A stretch of 64,000 nucleotides of DNA from Prorocentrum cordatum (GCA_963575745.1 CAUYUJ010014760.1:429501-493500); one strand, 5' to 3'; counted from the stretch's first letter, positions 8,354 through 20,749 are shown. Translations and numbers: made by a program. The notes: generated by a model from the sequence alone, not told the origin.

Positions 8354-10426
8354 TCACAGCTCGAGCCGCTGGCGCTTGCTGCCTTCGTTCTCGCTGGCGA
8401 CCCTGCGCTGCCGAACCTCGTCCAGGCCCTCCTTCTGCTCCCAGTACAGCGCGGCCTCCTGCTCGTCGAGGTGCGGCAGCTCCGGCAAGCTGAACCCCAA
8501 GCTGGCCCGGTCCTGGATCCACCACATGAGCTGCTGCACCTTCCACTTCCCGCGGAAGACCTGGTACGGCGGCTCCTTCGAGAAAGCAGGGAAAAAGACC
8601 ATGCTCGGCACCTCAGAGACCTGCACCGAAGGCGGCGCCGCGAACAGAGACATGTCGAATCGCACGACGCGGATCGTGCGAACCTTGAGCTCCTCGAAGC
8701 GCTCAGCGCAGCGGTTGACGTAGATCGCAACCTTTTCCGACGCCTCGGCGGCCTTGCCGCTGGAGGCGAAGAAGAAGACAGCGACGTCCCTGGAGGAATC
8801 CAAGACTACCTCCGAGAAGCCCTCGCCGTTCACCGCGGTCACGAATCGCAGCCTCTGCTGGAGGGATAGAGTATCTAAACTCGGAACGTCTCGCTTAGTC
8901 CCGGGCTTCCTCTTCGGCACAGGGACAGCCTTCGGGGCATCAGCCTCTGAAGCGCGCTCGTTACTGCCAGAGAGGTACCGCTGCACCAAAGAATTCAGGA
9001 CATCCGCCGTGAGCCTGGCAGACCCGTCGGCATACTGCTCCGCTGGAGGCTGCCATGTGAGGAGCTGCGCGGTGACGAAATTGAAAGCGAGCGCCGGCAG
9101 TCGCTTCGGGTCCGCAGTCAAGCCCAGCGACGTCATCCTATGCAAGAATGCCACACCGTTTATATAAAGAAATATTACCCTAAGATTATCTGCGTTATAC
9201 CGCTCGTGGGCAGCTTGCAGCAACTGCAACAAGGCGGGCAACTCCGGCCGGGATGTATCCACGAATAGCATGAGCAACGGCTTCTGCGTCTTCTCATACA
9301 GCGGGCTTGTTATAGGGTCGAAGCGTCCTACTGGAGGCAAGATCGCGTGCAATACCCACTGCTCCACTGACTGCCCATCATAGGAATCGAAAGCGCGGCA
9401 GGTGACGCGCGGCGGAACCGAGGCGCGCATCCCGCCACCACCCGAAGCAGAAACATTGAGCACCAGTCCACGGGAGGAAGACGCTGGCGCGGCGACAGGA
9501 AATCCTGCAAGGTCGCCGCCCGGCTTCAGCCGCACGCCGTCCACATACTCACCATCCAACAAAGACATCGCCACCAGCGCCCGGCCACTCGCGGCCAGCG
9601 AGCCACAGGCTGCCGCCACCAGCGGGTGCTGCGACACATGGAGCCGCGCACCCCGGTCCGCAGTGCGGGCGAACGAGAAGGACAGCGGCCGCCCAGCGAA
9701 GGCCTCCGCCGCAGCGGCGAGCTCCTCCGCGTCTTCTTCCTCTGGCTCCCCATCGAACAACGCAGCGACGCGAACCAAGTGCCTGGCCGTGCGGGACCGC
9801 AGCCCGCCGAAGAGGTCGTCCTCCGCCGTTGGCCATGCACCGTGGAAGGTACCGTCCGACATAGGCCCCCCCGAGAAGATCAGTTGCACAGGAGCCAACA
9901 CCTTCGACACGAAGGCCGCCAGCACCTGCGGTCGCTGCGCCTCCACGAGCCGGACAGCCTTCACGCCACGCTCACGCCGCAGGAAGACGACGGCAGGCAG
10001 CGACTCGATCTCGTAAGTCGTGGCCAAAGCCTTGGCTTCCAGGCGGTCCATGTCCACGCGCACCCAGTGCACACCCTTTGGCAGCAGCGGCAGCGCCTCC
10101 TCGTAGAGGGGCTCCTGGGTGCAGCAGGTCGTGCACGAGGCCGCGGAGAAGCCGACCAACAGCCGCTTGTGACGCTTCAGCGCCCGGTTCAGCTCCGCCG
10201 AGCTGTTGATCAGCGGCCCCACGGCCAGCGCAGGCCGTGTGCAATTCGTGGGCCTGCCTGCGTGCAGCCGTGGCCCCGCGGCGCGGCACCGTGCCGGGGC
10301 GGAGCTGGCGAGCAGAAGCGCCGCCAGCAGCGCAGAGCGGCTCGCCGGTGGAGACGGCAGGCGGCGGAGCGCAGCTGCGGCCAGCTCGCGAGGATGACCA
10401 CCGCCGCGGCCACGCTTGCCGCCCAT
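8354..10426 (-). CDS. Protein disulfide isomerase-like protein with thioredoxin folds, 690 aa, intronless
   Basis: The first in-frame ATG is at 10,426. The open frame extends further upstream only through a CTG run that would give poly-Leu, so I start at MGGKRGRGGG. Residues 31-48 (SALLAALLLASSAPARCR) look like a signal or membrane-anchor segment. A thioredoxin domain follows at about 87-160, with GFSAASCTTCCTQEP (CxxC as Cys98-Thr-Thr-Cys101) and the cis-Pro loop SLPAVVFL (Pro144). The middle resembles a PDI b/b' region. A C-terminal thioredoxin-like domain at about 560-660 has VAVFFFASSGKAAE where CxxC should be, but keeps SEVPSMVFF. It is probably an ER/secretory oxidoreductase or chaperone with one redox site. 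It ends RQRLEL, a weak KDEL resemblance. The uninterrupted frame suggests retroposition or intron loss. Confidence 0.78.
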   Translation of the reverse strand: MGGKRGRGGGHPRELAAAALRRLPSPPASRSALLAALLLASSAPARCRAAGPRLHAGRPTNCTRPALAVGPLINSSAELNRALKRHKRLLVGFSAASCTTCCTQEPLYEEALPLLPKGVHWVRVDMDRLEAKALATTYEIESLPAVVFLRRERGVKAVRLVEAQRPQVLAAFVSKVLAPVQLIFSGGPMSDGTFHGAWPTAEDDLFGGLRSRTARHLVRVAALFDGEPEEEDAEELAAAAEAFAGRPLSFSFARTADRGARLHVSQHPLVAAACGSLAASGRALVAMSLLDGEYVDGVRLKPGGDLAGFPVAAPASSSRGLVLNVSASGGGGMRASVPPRVTCRAFDSYDGQSVEQWVLHAILPPVGRFDPITSPLYEKTQKPLLMLFVDTSRPELPALLQLLQAAHERYNADNLRVIFLYINGVAFLHRMTSLGLTADPKRLPALAFNFVTAQLLTWQPPAEQYADGSARLTADVLNSLVQRYLSGSNERASEADAPKAVPVPKRKPGTKRDVPSLDTLSLQQRLRFVTAVNGEGFSEVVLDSSRDVAVFFFASSGKAAEASEKVAIYVNRCAERFEELKVRTIRVVRFDMSLFAAPPSVQVSEVPSMVFFPAFSKEPPYQVFRGKWKVQQLMWWIQDRASLGFSLPELPHLDEQEAALYWEQKEGLDEVRQRRVASENEGSKRQRLEL

Positions 10427-10460
10427 GGGGAGGCAAGAGGCGGCGGTGGACGGCGAAAAG

Positions 10461-10517
10461 AGCAGCAGCAGCAGCAGCAGCAGCACCAGCAGCAGCAGCA
10501 GCAGCAGCACCAGCAGT
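10461..10517. repeat. (CAG)n microsatellite upstream of the PDI-like gene
   Basis: CAG triplets with two CAC interruptions lie 35 bp upstream of the chosen minus-strand start. On the gene strand they read CTG, giving a spurious leucine-rich N-terminal extension. Most likely 5' untranslated sequence. Confidence 0.85.
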
Positions 10518-10519
10518 GC

Positions 10520-11685
10520 CTGATGAATGCTTCAGCCAGGGTGGCGACAGGAATCAGACTTGCCCATGCGTGCCTCAGAAACGGAGGGAACAGGCAGCAA
10601 CAGATGGGCACCCACACGCGTGATTCCTCCCGCCCAGATCTCGGGTGCCGCCCACGGTGTCTTTGGCCCACAGGATTTCCACGAAGGCCTGGAGGACCTC
10701 CAGGGCACCCCACTCGAGACCCTGAGGGCCTCAGGGCCTTGGACCCGGACCACCATGGACCCGGACCACCTCCAGGAACCTCCGAAGTCGTGGGCGGGAG
10801 ACATATCCGCATCCGAGGCCTCGTGGTCTGGGCTCCTCGGCCGCGGCCCCAGACAGCGCGGACGCATCCATGAATCGAACCTACGAGTCTACGAATCGAG
10901 TCGCGCATCCGTTGGATCGCTCGATGGGGGTAAGCGGGGATTTCTCGGGGCGCGCCAGACCCCCCTCCACACAACCTTTCCCTGGCGCGCGGAGCTCGCT
11001 TGGGCCGACGCCCACCAGTAGGTTCTCGTGTGCCTGCGGGGAGGGCGGCAGTGCTTAACATGGCGGGCTCTTCATTGGGAATCGATGCGCTGCCACTCTC
11101 CCATGAGGCCCAGGAGCAATCCAGTAAGGAGTGTTTGTGTGAATATGTTTGTGGCGGACCCCTCCCCCTAGGGATCCTCCCCCTAAGTCTCCTGTTGCGG
11201 CGCGCGGCGCCTCGCGCGCGCGCACAGCGGGGGATGGGGTTCCCCTAGCCTGGCGGAGCGGTTCGCGCGCGCGCGACGGGCAGCGCCCGGGAGGATGACC
11301 CAGAAGGGGGAAGGAAGGCCAGGGGGAGGCAGGAAGAGGCACGGGGAGAAGGCACGATGAGGAGCACAACCAAGCGGAAGGACGACTGCGACAAAAAAAC
11401 ATACGATGGCCCAAAGAACGCATCGATATGATTGACAGTGGGATGACAAAACGATGATGAGTCCTTCGATGTCCTATCCAGGTGAAACACTGTACGAGAA
11501 ACAATTTCTAGAGACGTGCTGGACAATGGGATGGCGGAGCTGACAGGGCTTTGCCGGGGTTCAGACAAGGTCCTCAGAGGATCCTGATATGCTCATGAGA
11601 GGCTCCTGGGAAGCTCCTGAGAATATCCTGAGAAGCTCTTGACAGAGTAGTGGGGGGCCCCTCAGGCTTTCCTGAAAGGCCCTGG
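10520..11685. other. Intergenic, no gene seen
   Basis: Neither strand holds a reading frame with consistent protein-like sequence. The segment is moderately GC-rich with CG-alternating patches near 11,210-11,280. Confidence 0.5.
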
Positions 11686-11689
11686 CAAC

Positions 11690-11880
11690 AAGGCGGCGGA
11701 CCCGACACACGAGCCCAGACGACGGGCGGCGACGAAGCGGCGGCGGAGAGGCGACGGCGGCAACAAGGCGGCGGATCCGACAAACGAATCCAGACGACGG
11801 GCGGCGACGAGGCGGCGACGGGGCGGCGACGGGGCGGCGGCGGTGGAAACAAGGCGGCGGACCTGACAAACGACCCCAGT
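11690..11880. repeat. GGCGGCGACG-rich tandem repeat, about 65-75 bp units
   Basis: The phrase CAAGGCGGCGGA...CCGACA...CCAGACGACGGGCGGCGACG occurs about two and a half times with small changes. It is a short minisatellite rather than coding sequence. Confidence 0.6.
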
Positions 11881-11969
11881 TCATTGGACAACTGAGAGAA
11901 AACACTGAGTGCAAGCCCTGTTTGGGAAATTAAAACGCATGCACGGCGGGAACACACCAGCACAGAGAC

Positions 11970-12322
<353 letters not shown>

Positions 12323-12329
12323 GGTTTGC

Positions 12330-13155
12330 GTCGGCGGTTGGGCACAGGTCGACTGCTCCGGCGGAAAAGCCGCAATGGCCACGATGTACGCAAATTGGGC
12401 CGCAATGCGCGGAAGGAGGAGGAGGAGGAGGAGGAGGAGGAGGAGCCCCGGCGCGACGGGGAGGAAAGGGGCCGCTCAGAGCTGCCAGCAACGGCACGGG
12501 GAGCGCCGGGGGGAGGGAGCAGCGCCGGCACAGGCTGTACTGAACTGCGCTGAGCTGTAGCTGTGGGGGGGGCAGCCAGGAGCTGCAGCTGGCGGCGAAG
12601 AGAAAACGATGCGGAGCCCAACCCATTGGACCGAGCACGCTCCCTGGAGAGGCCAGAGCACTGAGACCGGCAGGCCTGCGAAGTGCGCGCAAGGAGAGGA
12701 AGGAGGCCCAACAAAAAGGCCAGCGTCGGCAGCAGGCGCTGCGCCGCGGGCACAAGGGGGGCGCTGGGCGGCACAGGGCGCGAAGCGGCAGCAGCGGGTG
12801 CCGAGCAGCTCGAGGCCGGGCGGGAGGAGCACCCGGGGGGGCGGCGCCCAACCCAGCGAACCAAGGCACGGCCCAGAGAGAAGCGAAACGCCGAGACCCG
12901 CGGGCCTGCGAGGCGCGGGAGCGGGGGCGACGGCCGGGGAGGCACTGCCCAGGAAGAGCGGAACGTGAGCGGCCGAGAAAGGGCGGCGTGAAGACGGCGA
13001 AACGAGCGGCCAGGACCTCGACCCGCTCCGAGCCGGGGGGACCCCGACATCGGAGAGAGCGTGATCCACCGCCGCTCTACTGTGGAAAATTGCCCTCCTC
13101 TTCCTCCGGAGCCCGGGGTTCCCCCCCCTCCGAAAATCCCTCCTCCCCCTGCTGG
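12330..13155. other. GC-rich, no gene seen
   Basis: Contains a short (GGA)n at 12,415-12,445 and otherwise non-repetitive GC-rich DNA. The open frames on both strands are compositional. Confidence 0.5.
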
Positions 13156-13221
13156 ACCCCCCCCCCCCCCCTCCCTCCCCCGGCAAAAACCCCCCCCCCC
13201 CCTCCCCCCCCTCCCCCACCC

Positions 13222-14165
13222 CCTCCCCCTCGAAAACCGGGGGGGTCAGCTACCGGGTTCGACCCCCCCCCCCCCTCGAAAACCGGAGGGGGGTTACTAC
13301 AGGTTCAAGCCCCTCCCCACCCCCCCACTCCCGCCAGCACTGCAAACGACTCCCGGTCCCTACCACCGTCCGCGCCACATCCCCCACTGTTGTTCCCAGC
13401 GCCACTGTCCTCACCACCACTGTCCCCGCTGGTTCCGCCACCGTCCTTACTGTCCCCACCAGTGCTCCCACCGCTGTCGCACTGTCCCCACTGTCCCCAC
13501 CACTGTTCCCACCACGGCTCCACTCTCCCCGCTTTCTCCACGGCCCCAACCACTGCCCGACTATCCCCACTGTCCCCACTGTCCCACTGACTCTTCCGCT
13601 GTCCCACTGAGCTGTCCCACTGTTCCCACCACTGCCCCCACTGTCCCCACCACTGTCCCCACTGTACCTCTGTCCCATTGTCCCACGTGGACCGTCGTCC
13701 TCGCCACCGCCTTCACAACTGTCCCCACCACCACTGTACCCACGACTGTCCCACTGTTTCCACCTCCCACTGTCCCCACACCACTGTCCCCACCACCACC
13801 GTCCCCACCACTGTCCACTGTCCCCACTGTTCCCACCATTATCCTCACCACTGTCCCCACCACGACAGTCCCCACCAGTGTCCCACTGTCCCCACCACTG
13901 GCCTGCTGTCCCCTCACCAGTGTCCCCACCACCACCGTCCCCACCACTCTGCACCCCCCCTCGGTTTTCGAGGGCGGGGGGGGGGTTCGAACGGGTAGTG
14001 GCCCCCCTGGTTTTCGAGAGGGGGGGGTTCGAACCCGTAGTGACCCCCTCTCCTTTTCATGATGAGCTGGAGGGGGAGGGGTTCGAACCGGCAGTGGCCC
14101 CTTTCGGTTTTCCAGAGAGGGGGGGAAGGGGTTCGAACCGGTAGTGACCCCCCTCGGTACCGTTT
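13222..14165. repeat. CCACTGTCCC minisatellite flanked by inverted repeats
   Basis: The centre (about 13,375-13,955) is an irregular array of a 9-12 bp unit, CCCCACCACTGTCC. The left flank (13,222-13,312) has two units of CCTCGAAAACCG...GGGTTCGAC-type sequence. The right flank (13,958-14,165) has three to four units of the reverse complement, GGTTTTCGAG...GGGTTCGAACC...TAGTGACC. The whole is therefore a foldback-like structure with repeated arms. Confidence 0.75.
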
Positions 14166-14169
14166 TCCG

Positions 14170-17100
14170 CCAGCAGCGGAAGAACGCGCTCTTTCCGTCA
14201 TCGGCAACGGCGGGGGGCGCGGAAACCAGGCAGCGCAGGGAAAACGCGGAAGGGGGGCGGCCCAGCAGGGCGAGGTGCGGCACGCGGGGCAAGGGGGGAA
14301 GGGCACCGCCAACTGGGGGGGCGGCGGGCCCAGGCGGGCAGAACAAGGAAGGAGAGAGCCGAACCCGGGCGCCAGCTGGCGGCGGGCGGGGATGCCGCGC
14401 CCAGTGGAGGGCGGCGAGCCACGGAAGCGAGCGGATGAACCCAGGGGCAGAGAGTCAACTGGGTAGCACCGACGCGAGCGAAGTGACAAAGGAGCGACAA
14501 CGGCCAGACACCGGTAGCCGGCGCTGGGAGGGCGGCCAGAGGGGCCCCGCAGGCCGGGCCTAGACAAAACCTAGGCCAGCGCCCCACGAGGAAGGGGGCG
14601 GCGGCGGAGCAGGGCGCCCCAAGGCGGGCAGGAGGGGCGGCCCGCAGGTCACGAGCGGGCGGCTAGACCAGCCAGCAGTGGCGAGGCAAGGCCGAGCGCC
14701 GGCTCGGGCGCGGGCGGGCCCCGCGCACGGGCGCGAAAAGAAGGCGAGCCCCGAGCAGCAGGAGGCTTGCGGGGGGGGCGCCGAACAAGTGCGCGATGGG
14801 GGGCAACCACAAAGGCAGGGGGGCGAGGGCGGCGGGCAGGCCGCGAGCCAGGGCTGGGGGCCTGCGGGGGGGCACCGAATAAGCGCGCGATGCGAGAAGC
14901 TGCGAGGGCAGGGGGGGGGGAGGCAGCGGCCAGAGCAGCCACTGCCAGGGCGAGGGTGCTGCGCTAGCGCAGGGCGAGGTCGCGGGGCGGCTGCTGAAAG
15001 ATGCCAGCGGTGGCTGCTGGAAGCTGACACGCGCTGGCGGGGCAGGCCGTTGCTAGCTAGGCCACGATAAATCCGCCGGCCGTTTCCCCTTCCCGCGCGG
15101 CGGAGCACCCTTCCCTCTGCCTTTCGCGAGGTCAGAGTCTCCGCGTGTCAAGTTCGCGATGTCACTCAGCGCCCCAATTGACGCGCGTGCCTTTCTCCCA
15201 ACAGAGTCTGCGGATTTCGTAGTTGACCTCGCTGAGGTCATGCGCGAAACCCTGGCAGAAATCGCTGCTGCGACGCAACGGGTCTTTGGCGGAGTGGGGC
15301 CTAGACTCCCGGTCGCAGATGGCGTTCCACCCGACGGTGAGCACGGGGCCCTCTTTCCTTCTTGAGGCGTTTGATCGCCGCTCTCCAGTCCCCCCTTGCG
15401 TTGTCTCGGTGGTTCCAGGTAGGACGCCGTGTACCCTGGTGCCTCGATCACTTGCAGAGTCCGTCATTGCTGTCCGACTGCGGCGCAGGTAGCGCGAAGG
15501 GGGGCGGGCGGCGCGGCGCCGCCCCCCGTCTCCAGGGCGGGGTGGTCTCCGCTGAGCTTAGGCCGAGCCAGCTGAGGGGTGCGCCTGGGCTGCGCTGCTC
15601 GCTGGCCCTGGGGTGTTCGCGCGCTGGCTCATCCTTTGCGATCGGCGAGGCGCAGGAATGGGGCCGCGCTGCCGGCGGGGCCTCAGTTCGAATGGCGGAG
15701 AGGCCCGCTGACCGCTGGCTGAGGGGAATTGCTGGGGCAGTGCCTCCGCCCGGAACGTCCGCAGGACTTTCCAGGGGTGCGCCCCCGCGCCGGTCGCAAG
15801 GGCATTCGCGGGGGGGCTCGCGGGAGACGGGGCGGGAGCTGGAACCCTTCCCCGCCCTGCCCCGCCGAGCCTCGGGGGAGACGTCGGACGAGTCAGCGCG
15901 CCCATCCTTGCCGCTGGTGCGGACTGGTGCAGTTCCCAGGAGGTGTGGGGCTGGCTGCGGGCGCGGAACTCCGCGCCTGGCCTCGGCGGCGCCGGGGGGA
16001 GGGTCGGCAGTCTGGATTGTTCCGCGCGCGGGGGGCTGCCGCTGGGGCGCCGGGCTGCCGGCCCTCCCTTGGGCGCAGAATCTGAAGGGGCGGCAGCGGC
16101 CGCCCGTGGGGGGGCGTTGGATGGGGGGGCTTCCGCGAGAGAGGGCCCAACGGTTATACGAAAATCCCGCACGCGCGGGCGCTCTAGAGACGTGATCCGA
16201 CTCAATGTTGCCGAGCAGGACTTTCCGGCTGCGCCATGCCGGGTCTCGCCCCTGTTCGGACGCCCTGGGGTCGCGCTCGATGCGGCGTGCATCCCACTCG
16301 CCAGGCCTCTTGCGCCAGCGAGCGGGGAAATGGGGGGCGGCGGGGGCGCGGGAGGTCTGCCGACGCAGGCGGTTAAAAAAGGTGGGCCAGGGCGGCGCGC
16401 TCGCCGCCCCATTGGGCTCCCGCCGGGGCCCCAGAAGCCGGCAGAGTCGCGACAACATGCTTCGGGCCAAGCTCTGGGGTCCGAGGGGGGGCCCGTGTCT
16501 CAGTCTCGCTTGGGCTGGCGCAGCGCGGAATCGGCGTAAAAAGTAATCCGCGCCCTCCTGTGCTCGTCGACCTCCAAAGAGACTGCTCAGACAAACGTCG
16601 CCAGTATGCGCGCCATTGCATCGTCAACGCTCCTGGGCGCATTGCCAAAATGGAGGCGCCCGGCCGCCTACAGAGCGGTAGCGGCCCTCACATTCAGGCA
16701 GGAGCCTGCCGACGGGATAAAACTTGGGAAACAATCCAGGAGGCTCGGGGGGGGCGACGCGGGGTCGGCCGTCAGTTCCGCCCACGAGCTCGCGAGCTGC
16801 CGGGCGCCACTGGCGCCGAGGCCGACCAGCTCTGCCGGCGACGCGCCCTGGGGGGGGGGCTGCAGGAACCCCCTGGGCGGCCGCCAGATGAAGCCCTGCC
16901 CCGCCGCGCCGAGGCTTGCTGCGAGGCATCGCGGCTGCCGGCTGTCGGGGGCGCGCGCGAGGTTACCGGCGATCGTCAGGGGAACAGGACGTAGATGATT
17001 CCAAGGCGGACCTGTTCCTGGTGGGCCGACGTCGCCTGCCGCGCCTGCCCCCAGGGTGCGCGGCCGCCGCGCTGCTGGCTGGGGGCGGGGGCGCTGCCGA

Positions 17101-17173
17101 AGGGAGGCGCGGCGTTCGGAGGTGCCCGCGGCCCTTGCGACTCGTTGAAGTCAGCCTTCGGCAGGGTGGCCCA
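14170..17173. other. GC-rich, no confident gene
   Basis: Long overlapping frames on both strands are compositional. On the minus strand at 15,055-15,200 the reading IGALSDIANLTRGDSDLAKG looks protein-like but is short and has no recognisable partner. The end of this segment is the outer flank of the 16-kb element. Confidence 0.45.
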
Positions 17174-17560
17174 CTTAGATGGGTGCGAAGTTATAAGTAG
17201 TTATAGGTTAGGTAAGTGGTTCTATTTTAGGAAAGGTTTGGATGAGTTAGGATTGGTTAGGAGGCCCAATAGGTTCCATAGGAACGCCGATATGATAGTC
17301 CCCGATGGCCCCCCCTGTGTTTCACTATAAGATCTATGGGAGCTTACAGTGCCCTATCATCAGCTGAACTTGGAAACCCTAACCATATGTATAGTTCGCT
17401 ATCTTTTAAAATACTAGTTTCACTATTTTTCACGATTTTCACTATGTATCACTATGTTCCATTAGTTTTTGCCGATTGCTCACTCTTTTTTTTTTATATT
17501 TTTTTTTTTTTTAAAAAAAAAAAATCGTTACTTTTCAAAATTCAGGCATTGAAGCAAGTC
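17174..17560. repeat. Left AT-rich end with terminal inverted repeat
   Basis: Starts with CTTAGATGGGTGCG, then GTTATAAGTAGTTATAGG, then AT-rich sequence with TTTCACTATTTTTCACG and a T/A homopolymer stretch near 17,489-17,523. Base composition changes sharply from both neighbours. No gene is evident. Confidence 0.6.
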
Positions 17561-18442
17561 TGACCGACGCCAGAACGTTGTGCTCCAAGGGAGAAGAAGG
17601 AGAAAGAGGAAGGAAGAGGAGGTGTCCTTCTTGGTCGGCTTCAACTACCTGCAGCTCGACATCCTGACGCATGCCGCGCGAGCCGCCGAGGGGGGGATCC
17701 CGCTCTTCATCCGCTCGATACCTCCTCTTCCTCCTCCACGATGTGCCTCGTGCCTTTCTACAGCGGCCAGACCGCTTCGCATATGTTCTCGCTCTTCCTC
17801 CTTTATTCCTGCATGGTTTCTGCAGCGGCCAGGCCGCTTTGCATTCCTCCTCTATTTCTCCATGTATTCAACAGCGGCCAGATCTTGCATTCCTCTTCTA
17901 TTCCTCCATGTATACTACAGCGGCCAGATCGCTTTGCATAGTATCAGTTTGTCTCATTCCCTTCTCCTTCTTCCCTGACTTTCGCAGCGGCCAGGCCGCT
18001 TTGCATGTGGTTTCACGTTCCATGCCACGCAATATCGCCCTTGCTCGTTGCAGCGGCTTGGCCGCTTCAGTTGTTACGGCGGCCTGACCGCTAACGTGCG
18101 TATATGCGCCCTTGTTTGCAACAACGGTCTGACCGCTAAATCTTTACTAATTGGTTCACGCAGCTTGTGCGTCGCTTTGGGCGTCACAGCGGCGCGCCCG
18201 CTTGTTGCTTGCGCGCAGCATATGAAAATGAGGAGGAGGAGGATGAAGGGGAGGTGGGGGGGAGGAGGAGGAGGAGCTGGCAGGAGGCGGAGGAGCAAGA
18301 CCAGGAACGGCCCCTCTTATCAGCGGCCCGACCGCTTCGCAGCCTCTCCCCATCCAGGCGTCGCGCCGCAGCATGCGCACACAACCGCGAAGCGCGACGG
18401 CTCAAGAGCGGCTATAGTCGCCGCTGACGGTTGCGCCGCAGG

Positions 18443-20129
18443 ATGGACGCCCCTGCGATTGCGCGGCGCATCTCCGCAGTCGGCTTCATCCTGCAGTCGA
18501 TCTGCGACCCGCTGCAGGTCGCCGCGGTGTCGGCCGCGCAAGCGGGGCAGGTGGTTAAGGAGCTCGAGAAGGCGAGGTTGCCTCCGGAAGACATTCAGCC
18601 GATTCCGCAGGCGATCGCGGAGTCACGGTTCGCCGACGCCGACAAGGCAGCCCTCAACACCTGCATCTCGGAGCTGGCTAGCATCGGCGATTCTGCCAGT
18701 TGCGTCGCTGGCCTTCAGGACTGGGAGTCGCTCCAGGAGTTCTTGCCCCAGGCAATCTGGGATTCCCTGCCGACAGGGGACCCCGACCCCCTCTTCGACT
18801 TTCTGATCGACCTCGGCCTCCGCAGAGCTTCAGAGCCCACGAAGCAGACGATGGCTTGCCTGCTCATGCAAGCAGGGAGGGGGTCTTGACGGCGCAATTC
18901 AGATTGACGCTGCGCAAAAGACGGACTCTGTGCTGGCCGTCGGCAAGCTATTCGCGGAGAGGGTGGCCACGCGTCAGCTGACGACCCCAAATCCTGTCAT
19001 CATGAAGTTGCCGACGGTGCCTAGTATCCTGGCGAACGACTACCCCACTGCGTACCAGCGGGCGTGCAGTGTGTTCCCGCCGAAGCGTTTCGATCTCGAC
19101 CCCGTCGGCTGGAACTTCCTCAACAAGACTACCGAGATGCGCCATCGTTCATATCGGCCCGCAAGCGTTGCGAGCTCCTCGCGGAGCATCCGCGGGGCGC
19201 AGCCAGCTGTCTCGAGGCAGAGTCCTGCAGGTTCTCCACAATGGCCTTCTTTGCAGCAGCAGCAGCAGCAGCATCAGCAACTGCCGCCGAGCCAGGGCGC
19301 GTCGCCTGCGATGGTCGCGCAGTTGGCAACGTCGATGATGCCGACGCTGCTTCCGATGCAGTCGCAGATCCAGCAGGTGCTCCATCAGGTGTTGCAGCAA
19401 TCTCTCACAGGGCTGCCGAGCGGGATGGCGCAAAGTCAGTTTTGTTTTTTTTTTTTTCAAGCGACCAGCGCTGCAATGCAGCATGCAGCGGCCCCTGCAG
19501 CGCTTGCTGCATCACCCCAGCCTGCCGCGTCGCCAGGTGCGCTTGCAGCGCTGACGCCTCCCCAAGGGCCAAATGCGCTTGCAGCAGCATCGCCAGCACC
19601 GAGCGCATCAGCATCAGCGTCCGCAGCAGCACCAGGAGCAGACGCACCAGCAGCAGCAGCAGCAGCAGCTGCAGCACCGTTCGCAGACGGGCCAGCAGCG
19701 CCAGCGGCGCCTGTCGTTAACGCCCTGACGGGCCCCGAGCCCAGGCTGACCGTAGCCGAAGCAGCAGCAAGGACCACAGAGGCTTACGGTTCGCAGAAGG
19801 CCGACCGCAAGAGGGCAAGGAAGGAAGATGGCGAACCCCCTGAGCTCAAGAAAGCTGCAAAACCCTCGGTGCAAAAGCCAGCGGCCGCTGGCTCCGTGAA
19901 GTTGCCGCGCGTGTACGACGAGTCAACGCGTTCTAAGTTCCTCGTCCGCTTCATGGACCTTGCAGACACGCAGGCTTCCACGAGCTTCCCGCGCACCACG
20001 AAGACGAAGCAGGCGACAAAGCAGGGGGCATTTCCATCAGAGGGGGAGCGAACTTCGCGGAGGAGGAGGAGGGGCAGCAGCAGCAGAGGAGGAGGAAGAG
20101 CAGCAGCAACAGGAGAAATGGGAGCGTAG
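18443..20129 (+). CDS. Unrecognised Gln/Ala/Pro-rich protein, one frameshift
   Basis: ATG at 18,443 opens MDAPAIARRISAVGFILQSI; a TTG-initiated extension is less likely. The N-terminal 150 residues are well-formed and end FLIDLGLRRASEPTKQTMAC. The frame then stops at 18,887. Removing one base from the G5 run at 18,879-18,883 lets it continue in the next frame as GLDGAIQIDAAQKTDSVLAV, and it stays open to 20,129. The product would be about 560 aa. The central part is poly-Gln, then Ala/Pro-rich (residues ~260-420), including a T-run at 19,447-19,459 read as Phe. The tail is Lys/Arg/Ser-rich. The LGLR-x-x-SEPT phrase recalls a dinoflagellate family of unknown function. Function is not known; ten palindromes precede it. 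Confidence 0.55.
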
Positions 20130-20490
20130 GGGAGAGTAGGGGATAGTGGGAGGGCGCAGGGGAGAGTCGGGGGGTAGGGGAGTGCATGCAGAGGGGCGTA
20201 GGGGAGCGCGCAGGGAAGGGATGCAGGTCAGCCTGCAGGCCATCAAGACCTGCAAAGACGCGTGCAGCAAGGCCAACGTGGACGTGCCCAGTGGCCACGA
20301 GTTTCTCTCGACGAAGTGATCGCGCCACGAGTTTCTCTCGACGAAGTGACCGCGCCAGAGCTCGGACTTTCATCGCTGCGTTTGCGCGTCAGCAGCCCTG
20401 GCCGTATACGAGCATCTGCGCGCAAACTTGCATCATCTCAGCATGCCCACGTTTGCTACAGCGGCCTAACCGCTTTGCTTGATGCTTTCT

Positions 20491-20605
20491 ATAGCGGCCA
20501 GTCTGCTTGCATGCGTTCGCCAATATTGCTACAGCGGCCTGGCCGCTTGGGGTTTGCCAGATTTGCTTGTTATAGCGGTCTGTCCGCTTTCATTGTTTCC
20601 GCGTT
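20491..20605. repeat. Block with three palindromes, duplicated at 24,113-24,235
   Basis: About 115 bp containing three AGCGG palindromes and the phrases CAATATTGCTACAGCGG and TTTGCCAGATTTGCTTG recurs nearly identically at 24,113-24,235. Each copy is followed by a (TCC)n-rich stretch. The first precedes the gene at 20,750. This looks like a duplicated upstream region within the element. Confidence 0.8.
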
Positions 20606-20749
20606 CCCCTCCTCCTTCTCCTCCTCCTCTTCCTCGTCCCCCTCCTCCTCCTCTTCTTCCTCCTCCTCCTCCAGCTTGCGCGGCCGCCTGCGCCGCGCCC
20701 CCCTGCGAGGCTCCGCTGAGCCTCACTGAGGCCCCCTGCAGCGGGCGCC

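Noticed and set aside
13980-14150. tRNA genes suggested by GGTTCGAACC boxes
   Set aside because: The boxes belong to the inverted arm repeats; no acceptor, D or anticodon stem can be drawn around them.
16560-17170. Plus-strand 144-aa gene before the 16-kb element
   Set aside because: Frame lacks motif or consistent composition, and equally long frames overlap it on both strands.
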